Shown: positions 6,100-11,632 of the stretch, piece after piece
Layout of the letters: every line of letters starts with the position of its first letter
How positions within the stretch are numbered: position 1 is the stretch's first letter
Origin: an uncultured Prevotella sp.
Lineage (GTDB): Bacteria > Bacteroidota > Bacteroidia > Bacteroidales > Bacteroidaceae
Reading direction: 5' to 3'
DNA: 11,632 nucleotides
Assembly: GCA_900553965.1 (NCBI GenBank)
Contig: USFX01000080.1
Span: forward strand, 1-11,632
Made by a program: the position numbers and the translations under genes
Notes under the pieces: generated by a model
Seen by the model: only the letters and a program-made list of their open reading frames with translations
The model's database searches: none
Told to the model about the DNA's origin: nothing

Positions 6100-9098
6100 C
6101 TTCTTCTATATATAAGGTAATACATCAGCGGTACGAAAAACAGGCTCACCATCGTTCCTACGGTCATACCCGTGATTATCGCGAACGACAGCGGATATTG
6201 CAGAGCCGACCCCATGTCGCCGCGATGCAGGAACGGCACGATGGCGAGCACCGTCGTCAGTGACGTCATGACGATAGGCTTCAGCCGGCGGTGGCCGGCC
6301 ACGATGACCGCCCTGAGCAGCGGAGCGTTGCTGCGTCCGCCGCCCGGACCGCGCCGGCGGTACAGCCTGTTTATCGTATCGACCTTCAATATCGAGTCGT
6401 TTATTATGATTCCGCATGCCACGATTATGCCTATCATCGACATTATGTTCAGCGACTCGCCGCAAACGAACAGCGCCAGCATCACCATCGCTACGTCGAT
6501 GATGACCTCCGTGAGGATAATCACCGGCTGGACGATGCTCTCAAACTGCGCAGCAAGTATGAAATAGAGCAGCAGGACGGCAACGGCAAGAACCACCGCC
6601 AGCTCGCCAATCATGGAACGTGAAGAGAAATAGCCGCCGCGGAACGACGCCTTGACCGGCGAGCCGTCAGTGATTTTCGTGACGTATGCCATCATTTCCT
6701 CCGCCTTCCGGTCCGTGACGTCATCTATGTCTATCACGGAGAACTCGCCGTCATCACTTGCCGCAAGATGCTTGTAGTCCTCGCGGCGCGACTCCTTCAC
6801 GAGATAGGCCAGCGGAACGGCCGTTCCGTTGCCGTTCGTTATGGTGTTGCCCAGCAGCGCGCCGCTGTCAATGCCGTCGCTGCCAATCACCACCGGAACG
6901 CTCTCGCCGCCGCTGCTGATTTCATATATGCTGCTTGTTCCGAGCAGTTCCTTCAGCCGCGAATACAGTTGCCGGTATGTAACACCGTAGTAGGCCATCT
7001 GCTCCGCATCCGTCCTGTAGCGGATATAGGTCTCGGTCGGAACCGGCTGTATGTCCGTCTGCGGAAATCTCCGTTGCAGCGAGTCCATCACAGCGCGCGT
7101 CTGGACAACCTCTGGTCTGCCGCCCTCACGTTTCTGAAGCCGGATTTGAAGATCCGGTTCGCCGGTAGAGAAAATCATGTCGAAGATGTTTGCCGCGAGC
7201 TCCGACTCCACCATCGCCTTCGGATAATGGCCGGCGACATAGCGCTTGATCTTCTCCACCGCCTTGTCACAGTCCTCGGCCGACGCACATTTTATGTAGC
7301 ATACGGCCTCGCTGCCGGTGATGTTCCTCGTGTGCGACAGCATGAAATCCTGTCCTCCGGCCATCGTGGTGCTCGCCTTGACATAGTCTTTCACCTGTCC
7401 CAGCACCTCGCCTACGCGGCGGTTGTTCTCTTCCGGAACGATGGCCGTGTTCCAGTCGATTGTCACAAGTGCGTCATCGTGAGGAATCTCCGGCATCCGT
7501 TCCTTCCGGATGAAAGGCAGCAGGAGGAGAATCAGCAGCATGCTTCCGGAGAACACGCCCACCATGGTCTTCGGATGACGCAGCGTGTAGCGCATGCCTT
7601 TCTCATATAGAGCCGTCAGCCGTATGTTGACCTTGGTCTCCCTCGGCCGGCATTTCCTGCACAGCGCCAGATGATATACCGGCACCACGAGAGCCGCTAC
7701 GGCGAGCGAGCTGAACAGCGCTATCGTTATGCCCATGGCCTGGTCGTAGAACAGCGCCCCCGCCGTTCCGCTGAGGAATATCAGCGGGATGAACACCGAG
7801 CAGGTGGTGAGAACGGACGACAGCATCGGCATGACGACCTCCTTCACGGCCGAGTTGATCGTCTTCTCGTTGCACGTGCCTTTCTGCAGGATGTTGTCTA
7901 TCACGATAATCGCGTTGTCCACAATCATTCCCACGCCGAGGATAAGTCCCGACAGCGATATTATGTTCAGCGAGATGCCCATGAGATAGAAGCAGAGCAG
8001 CGTGAGTATCAGCGACAGCGGGATGGATATTGCCACAAGCACCGGAAGGCGGCGGCCTCCGATGAAGACAAACAGCACGATGCTTGCCATGACGATGCCA
8101 AGCACGAGGTTCCACTCCAGGTTGTTCATGCTGTACGACAGCAGCTGCGTCTGGTCGCGCGTCACGGTGAAACGCAGTTCGGGATAGTCGCGCGTGAGCT
8201 GCGCCATCAGCGTGTCCATGCTCTGCTGCAGGTCGCTCATCTGTGCGTCGCTCTGCTTTATCACCGCCATTGTGATGGCGTCGCGGCCGTCCGACGCGAC
8301 AATGCCCTTGCGCACGGCGGCCGTCTCTTCCACCTTGCAGATGTCTTTCAGCTGCAGCAGCCGTCCGTTATGCCGCAGATAGATGTTTTCAATATCGCGG
8401 ACGGAAAGTATCTGAGAATCGAAGTGAATGTTATACCGGTATATGCCGTCCCTCACGCTCAGCGTCTCCAGTACGATGTTGTTGTCGCTGATAGCCTTTT
8501 CTATATCGCTATTGGTTATTCCTGACATGCTTGCACGCGACGCGTCAGGCTGTATAGTGATCCGCGTTCCCGTCAGTCCGCTGTAGTCCACCATGGCCAC
8601 TTCCGGCAACTGTTCCATGCGCTTGCTGATGACGTTGCTCACCAGCCGCGAGGTCTGTTCCGGGCGCCCTCCGGTCACGTCGACATAGAACGCGGGAATG
8701 TCGAGAGCACCAATCTTCATCACCTTCGGACGTTCCATTTCCTTTGGCATGGAGCTCATGGCGCGGTCAATCTTCTCGTTCACTTCGATGAACAGCAGAC
8801 TCATGTCGCTGCCGGGACTGAACGTCAGTGTTATTATGCCGGCATCGGTGCGCGACGCCGATTCAATGTCTTTCAGACCGGCCACCTGCGACAGCTGACG
8901 GCGCATCGGACCGACCATGCGCTGCTCTATCTCGCGGGCGGAACTGCCTTGTGCCGACATCTGCACCACAATGCGCGGAACGTCAATATCGGGCATCAAG
9001 GAAACCGGTATGCGCCCGAGGGCAAGCACACCGAGCGTGACGACGGCTATCAGCGTCATCGTCACGGCAATGGGGCGGTGGAGGATTTTATGGAGCAT
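6096..9098 (-). CDS. RND efflux permease, first of a tandem pair
   Basis: This 1000-residue RND permease starts with the classic region (LHRPIAVTMTLIAV, then GRIPVSLMPDIDVP at 28-41). Membrane helices: TM1 about 11-28; TM2-6 about 331-478; TM7 about 512-529; TM8-12 about 831-996. TM4 carries GMIVDNAIIVIDN, so Asp394 matches AcrB Asp407 and Asn395 replaces Asp408. TM10 carries GIIINDSILKVD: Asn900 takes the place of AcrB Lys940 and Asp901 that of Asn941. TM11 has RRLKPIVMTSLTTV. This pattern differs from AcrB and resembles Bacteroidetes and SwrC-like permeases. The start at 9098 is well supported because the N-terminal helix begins at once. It lies 48 bp after the propeller lipoprotein gene and overlaps the next permease by 4 bp. 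It presumably works with the adaptor encoded near 10573-11632; the intended substrate cannot be read from sequence. Confidence 0.93.
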   Translation of the reverse strand: MLHKILHRPIAVTMTLIAVVTLGVLALGRIPVSLMPDIDVPRIVVQMSAQGSSAREIEQRMVGPMRRQLSQVAGLKDIESASRTDAGIITLTFSPGSDMSLLFIEVNEKIDRAMSSMPKEMERPKVMKIGALDIPAFYVDVTGGRPEQTSRLVSNVISKRMEQLPEVAMVDYSGLTGTRITIQPDASRASMSGITNSDIEKAISDNNIVLETLSVRDGIYRYNIHFDSQILSVRDIENIYLRHNGRLLQLKDICKVEETAAVRKGIVASDGRDAITMAVIKQSDAQMSDLQQSMDTLMAQLTRDYPELRFTVTRDQTQLLSYSMNNLEWNLVLGIVMASIVLFVFIGGRRLPVLVAISIPLSLILTLLCFYLMGISLNIISLSGLILGVGMIVDNAIIVIDNILQKGTCNEKTINSAVKEVVMPMLSSVLTTCSVFIPLIFLSGTAGALFYDQAMGITIALFSSLAVAALVVPVYHLALCRKCRPRETKVNIRLTALYEKGMRYTLRHPKTMVGVFSGSMLLILLLLPFIRKERMPEIPHDDALVTIDWNTAIVPEENNRRVGEVLGQVKDYVKASTTMAGGQDFMLSHTRNITGSEAVCYIKCASAEDCDKAVEKIKRYVAGHYPKAMVESELAANIFDMIFSTGEPDLQIRLQKREGGRPEVVQTRAVMDSLQRRFPQTDIQPVPTETYIRYRTDAEQMAYYGVTYRQLYSRLKELLGTSSIYEISSGGESVPVVIGSDGIDSGALLGNTITNGNGTAVPLAYLVKESRREDYKHLAASDDGEFSVIDIDDVTDRKAEEMMAYVTKITDGSPVKASFRGGYFSSRSMIGELAVVLAVAVLLLYFILAAQFESIVQPVIILTEVIIDVAMVMLALFVCGESLNIMSMIGIIVACGIIINDSILKVDTINRLYRRRGPGGGRSNAPLLRAVIVAGHRRLKPIVMTSLTTVLAIVPFLHRGDMGSALQYPLSFAIITGMTVGTMVSLFFVPLMYYLIYRRR

Positions 9099-9146
9099 AT
9101 TTTTTAGTATGCAATAATAATGTCGATGGATAATATTAGTTGCCGT

Positions 9147-10151
9147 CTATAGGTTATATTTATATATAATTGAACCATTTTCGGCTTCATTATATCCCCA
9201 TATCGCCCCGAACGCATCTATATCAAAAAGCTTAATCTTTTTATCTAATCGAACTGTCCTTTGAACCTTTGTCTCCATGTTTATAATATTTATGATGTCA
9301 CCATTGTCAGTACCTCCTTGACTTTTGAGTATAAAAAATTCCTTTCCAAAGGTTCTTATACATAGATTGACATACATTAAATCATCATAATCTGATGGTA
9401 TGGTTTTGAATTCTTCTTCTCCGCAATAATAAGAAGGTGTCAATGAATTATTATCAATATGCAAAATTTCATACCTGTCAAAATAGCAATATGCCAATAG
9501 TATATTATTCCCAATAAAATCAAAAATGAAATCATAAGGAGTGTAAGCCGTATTTTTCTTACGGAGGTCACAATGATATGAGGCTAATACTTTTTGTGCA
9601 CTTAAATCCATTAAATGCATATATGTTTCATCACCATCTTCTTTCATCAAAAATTTCGTATTAGCATATTGCATTATGGCTGTATAAGGCTTTCCATACC
9701 CGTCTTCATATTGGGGTAGTTCGTATATATCATCTTTAATAAAACATCCTTTTTCTTCTCTAAATGTTGCAAGTTCCTTCTTCACTATATCATATAAAGC
9801 AAATTGTGATTTCTCATTCATGTGGCACAAATTACATGAAAGAAATTCATCAGGCCCCTTGCCTTTCTTTCCAATTTGCTCTATTTCCTTTTTATTCTTT
9901 AAATCATAAATAACGCCGTAATTGTTACGGCCTGGTGAAAAAAATACAGCTTTATCATCAATAACTTTCATGTCCCACAAATTGAATGGGATTGGGATAA
10001 ATATTGAATCATCTGCGGAACAAGATTGTGGCTTTTCATTCTCTAATTGTAATAAAACAACAGCCTCTGAAGGCGTTTCTGTCTTACAAGAGATAAAGAA
10101 TACACTGCAAACTATTATGCATATATAGTTTATATTGATTATTTCTTTCAT
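9147..10151 (-). CDS. BF3164-like 6-bladed beta-propeller lipoprotein
   Basis: This is a 334-residue predicted lipoprotein. Its signal peptide runs to about residue 21, with a lipobox FISC and acylated Cys22. The body is beta-rich and repetitive, as in a propeller: FNLWDMKVIDDKAVFF (about 56-71), YDLKNKKEIEQIG (about 82-94), then the hallmark GKKGKGPDEF (94-103), and later blade-like strands ending IWGYNEAENGSIIYKYNL. The GxxGxGPxEF motif is typical of Bacteroidetes BF3164-like/TolB-like lipoproteins of unknown function, which commonly sit next to NVEALA-family genes, as here. A surface or periplasmic binding role is inference. The gene is strikingly AT-rich (one 60-base line at 9481 has 14 G+C, against 42 of 60 at 8281 in the permease). 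That contrast suggests a different origin from the flanking efflux genes. The ATG follows the shared TAAAAACAATAA motif by 4 bases. Confidence 0.82.
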   Translation of the reverse strand: MKEIININYICIIVCSVFFISCKTETPSEAVVLLQLENEKPQSCSADDSIFIPIPFNLWDMKVIDDKAVFFSPGRNNYGVIYDLKNKKEIEQIGKKGKGPDEFLSCNLCHMNEKSQFALYDIVKKELATFREEKGCFIKDDIYELPQYEDGYGKPYTAIMQYANTKFLMKEDGDETYMHLMDLSAQKVLASYHCDLRKKNTAYTPYDFIFDFIGNNILLAYCYFDRYEILHIDNNSLTPSYYCGEEEFKTIPSDYDDLMYVNLCIRTFGKEFFILKSQGGTDNGDIINIINMETKVQRTVRLDKKIKLFDIDAFGAIWGYNEAENGSIIYKYNL

Positions 10152-10155
10152 AATT

Positions 10156-10167
10156 TTATTGTTTTTA
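10156..10167 (-). promoter_or_regulatory. A-rich translation-initiation motif before lipoprotein gene
   Basis: The minus strand reads TAAAAACAATAA and ends exactly 4 bases before the ATG of the propeller lipoprotein gene. The same 12-mer with the same spacing precedes the NVEALA gene. Bacteroidetes starts rely on A-rich leaders instead of Shine-Dalgarno pairing, so a ribosome-loading role is plausible. Confidence 0.55.
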
Positions 10168-10172
10168 ATAAA

Positions 10173-10243
10173 TATGCGAGAAAGACATCTAAAATACTCA
10201 TATTGTGAATACTTTATATAATTTAAATGTCTTTTCTCGCATA
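10173..10243 (-). repeat. 71-bp near-complete inverted repeat / RNA hairpin
   Basis: Outer arms are 10173-10188 (tatgcgagaaagacat) and 10227-10243 (atgtcttttctcgcata), complementary over 16 bp with one bulged base. The 38-base interior can also fold. The stem extends about 5 bp (with one G-U pair in RNA), and a second hairpin pairs 10194-10200 (atactca) with 10206-10212 (tgaatac) around a 5-base loop. In the minus-strand transcript it sits 25 bases after the NVEALA stop codon and 21 bases before the lipoprotein ATG. There is no U-run after it, so it is not a classical terminator. It may be an mRNA-stability or attenuation element, or a small mobile repeat. Confidence 0.65.
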
Positions 10244-10268
10244 ATGAATGATTAGGAATTAATTGTCA

Positions 10269-10526
10269 TTATCTGCAATGCTCACTTTTCGGAGCATTTT
10301 CGACCCATACTTTACAACAATCGTATGCACTTCCCTTTTTACCAGTAAATGCTGTGTAACCATTTTTGTAATTACAATCATCATCTTCTGATTTTCCGGA
10401 TAATGCCTCAACGTTTTCCATTAACAAGTTGTTGATTCCTACTTTTTTGTTAGCATTCATGCCACCATATCCTGATACGATGACAACCGCTGCTATACTC
10501 AGCGTGATTAATGTTTTCTTTTTCAT
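10269..10526 (-). CDS. NVEALA-family small secreted peptide
   Basis: This 85-residue protein has a basic start and hydrophobic core (KKKTLITLSIAAVVIVSGYGG, about 2-22, shown in part), which looks like a secretion signal. It has the family motif NVEAL at 38-42 (INNLLMENVEALSGKS) and then a short acidic and Cys-bearing tail: Cys51 in DDDCNY, Cys70-Cys71 in YDCCKVW, and Cys84 next to the end. NVEALA proteins are small Bacteroidetes-specific peptides of unknown function, often encoded with BF3164-like propeller lipoproteins, exactly the arrangement seen here. The four cysteines could form two disulfides after export (inference). The helix before the motif faintly resembles leader sequences of processed peptides, but there is no true GG cleavage site (Ser-Gly instead). 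The gene starts 46 bp after the adaptor stop and has no visible promoter of its own. Confidence 0.83.
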   Translation of the reverse strand: MKKKTLITLSIAAVVIVSGYGGMNANKKVGINNLLMENVEALSGKSEDDDCNYKNGYTAFTGKKGSAYDCCKVWVENAPKSEHCR

Positions 10527-10530
10527 TTTA

Positions 10531-10542
10531 TTATTGTTTTTA
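10531..10542 (-). promoter_or_regulatory. A-rich translation-initiation motif before NVEALA gene
   Basis: The minus strand reads TAAAAACAATAA and ends 4 bases before the NVEALA ATG, identical in sequence and spacing to the copy before the lipoprotein gene. It probably marks an efficient Bacteroidetes translation start; a binding site shared by the two genes is the alternative. Confidence 0.55.
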
Positions 10543-10546
10543 TTAC

Positions 10547-10558
10547 GGGCATATGCCC
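10547..10558. other. Perfect 12-bp palindrome gggcatatgccc
   Basis: This palindrome lies in the 46-bp gap between the adaptor stop and the NVEALA start. In RNA it can form only a short 4-bp stem with a 4-base loop, followed by GUAAUAAAAA and not by a U-run, so it is a poor terminator. A dimeric-protein operator or a weak mRNA 3'-end hairpin is possible. Seen in sequence; function not supported. Confidence 0.35.
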
Positions 10559-10572
10559 TTTTAAATTCTATT

Positions 10573-11632
10573 TTATTTCTGTATCTTCACTTCCGTATCA
10601 TCCGCCAGATTGAGATTTCCGGAAGTTATTATTATGTCCCCCTCGCCCACCGTGGTGTTCTTCCGTTCACATCCCGTTATGGCAAAGCTCGTGAGATTGC
10701 CGTACATGATGTCGACGTATGTCCATACCGCGCGGTGTGTATTGCTGTCGTAGACGAAGACCACGTTGTAGCCGTCGCGCTCAACCACAGCTTCCTTCGG
10801 CACGACGAACATGTCGGCCACGGAGTTCTCAATGGTCACTTTCACGTTCATACCGTCCATAAGGCGGTCGGAAGTGTTCTTGATGCGGGCCTTGACCGCG
10901 ACGAGCCCTTTTTCGTCTACGGAGGGATTGATTTCCGTCACCGTTCCATCGAGCGCCAGCTCGCCGTCGACAAACGGCGACACCTTGACCCGCGTGCCCG
11001 TGCTGACGGAAACGAGCTCGGCCTCCAGCACCTTGAATTCCACGTCAAAGAACGAGTCGTCTATCAGCGTGCAGAACTTGTCGCCACGCTGATACGGCCG
11101 TGCCGTGAGATCGGCAATCCTGCCGCCGAACGGAGCCTTCAGACTGCAGTCCTGCAAAGCCTGTTCGGCGGAGCGCAGCGCAAACCGCGCCGAATAATAT
11201 CCCGACGTGACCTCAGCCCGGTGGAGCACCTCAGCCGGCACATTGTCAGTGTTCCCGTCATATCCCAGGCCTATCAGCTTGTCCTGCAAGTCCACCCGTG
11301 CCTTTTCCAAGTCACGCACGGCCTTCTCATGGGCCACCTTGCGTTCGCGTGTGTCTGCCACGGCCAACACCATGCCGGCCGCTACGCGCTGTCCGTTCCT
11401 GACGTTCACGCTCTGCAACATCTCTCCCGCTTTCGGACACATCAGTTCGGCCCTCTGTATGGCTGTCAGCCGGCCGTTGCACAGAACCTGCTTCTGAAAC
11501 GTCTGCCGGCGCAAAACAATCGTGTCAACCTCGATGACAGCCTCTTCCCTCACAGCCACCTGAAGTCCGTCGTCGTCCACGCCGTCCTTCCCGTCATGGG
11601 CAAGCGCATAAATCCCGTAAGCCAGCCCGCCG
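10573..11632 (-). CDS. RND adaptor / membrane-fusion protein (N-terminus off window)
   Basis: This is the periplasmic adaptor of an RND pump (HlyD/AcrA-like), which bridges permease and outer-membrane channel. The first barrel-sandwich half is near 11440-11380 (VNVRNGQRVAAGMVLAVAD). A short helical hairpin follows (HEKAVRDLEKARVDLQDKL ... RSAEQALQDC). The second half is APFGGRIADLTA ... GDKFCTLID. Then come the beta-barrel (VEFKVLEAELVSVSTGTRVKV) and the membrane-proximal domain up to the stop at 10573. A GTG at 11580 could be read as a start, but the frame is open to the window edge and encodes GGLAYGIYALAHDGKDG before it. That looks like the end of a signal or membrane anchor, so the true start is beyond 11632. 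The gene is GC-rich like the permeases but separated from them by about 1.5 kb of AT-rich DNA. Confidence 0.9.
   Translation of the reverse strand, partial: GGLAYGIYALAHDGKDGVDDDGLQVAVREEAVIEVDTIVLRRQTFQKQVLCNGRLTAIQRAELMCPKAGEMLQSVNVRNGQRVAAGMVLAVADTRERKVAHEKAVRDLEKARVDLQDKLIGLGYDGNTDNVPAEVLHRAEVTSGYYSARFALRSAEQALQDCSLKAPFGGRIADLTARPYQRGDKFCTLIDDSFFDVEFKVLEAELVSVSTGTRVKVSPFVDGELALDGTVTEINPSVDEKGLVAVKARIKNTSDRLMDGMNVKVTIENSVADMFVVPKEAVVERDGYNVVFVYDSNTHRAVWTYVDIMYGNLTSFAITGCERKNTTVGEGDIIITSGNLNLADDTEVKIQK

Noticed and set aside
7671..8525. Plus-strand open frame of 284 codons opposite the first RND permease, and similar ones at 6768-7610 and 4036-4638
   Set aside because: They are rich in Arg, His and Gln with no domain-like pattern and lie fully inside confidently identified permease genes.
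9099..9146. Target-site duplication or terminal repeats bounding the AT-rich insert
   Set aside because: I compared this gap with 10527-10572 and found only general AT-rich similarity, no convincing direct or inverted repeat, and no transposase or integrase gene.
10189..10226. Separate promoter for the propeller lipoprotein gene
   Set aside because: The sequence is AT-rich but has no TAnnTTTG match on the minus strand.
10173..10243. Invertible promoter (phase-variation switch) or intrinsic terminator
   Set aside because: The interior is only 38 bp and contains no TAnnTTTG box in either orientation, and no U-run follows the stem in the transcript.

Overview
The window looks like chromosomal DNA from a Bacteroidales bacterium, probably Prevotellaceae. 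The evidence is a SecG with the QESKGGGLASNFASYNQ-type sequence, an LptE-type lipoprotein of the Bacteroidetes kind, a BF3164-like beta-propeller lipoprotein, an NVEALA-family peptide, A-rich translation starts instead of Shine-Dalgarno sites, and one TAnnTTTG-type promoter candidate. The genus is a guess. Every gene I can support lies on the minus strand, so transcription runs from high to low coordinates.

Upstream block (11632 to 3037), in order of transcription. First comes an RND membrane-fusion (adaptor) protein whose N-terminus is off the window. Next is an AT-rich stretch (about 9099-10572) with an NVEALA-family secreted peptide and a 6-bladed beta-propeller lipoprotein. Two large RND permeases, 1000 and 1020 residues, follow and overlap by 4 bp (ATGA). 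No consensus promoter is visible in the gaps, so one transcript from upstream of the adaptor is the simplest reading. No TolC-type outer-membrane gene is present. The AT-rich peptide/lipoprotein pair separates an adaptor from its permeases and differs sharply from them in base composition. It also holds a 71-bp nearly self-complementary element and a 12-base motif repeated at the same distance before both start codons. This insert is the most unusual part of the window.

Downstream block (2892 to 1). A TAATTTTG promoter candidate lies just before a sigma-54 activator that has an AAA+ domain and a Fis-type HTH but no N-terminal sensor domain. It is followed by an LptE-like lipoprotein (LPS assembly), a conserved TPR-like protein of unknown role, and SecG (Sec translocon), which is cut by the window edge. 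This is an envelope-biogenesis cluster with tight spacing (10 bp and 2 bp between the last three genes).

There are no tRNAs, rRNAs, CRISPR arrays, transposase genes or recognisable phage genes. The longest gene-free stretches are about 160 bp (2877-3036), 117 bp (10152-10268) and 106 bp (1514-1619).
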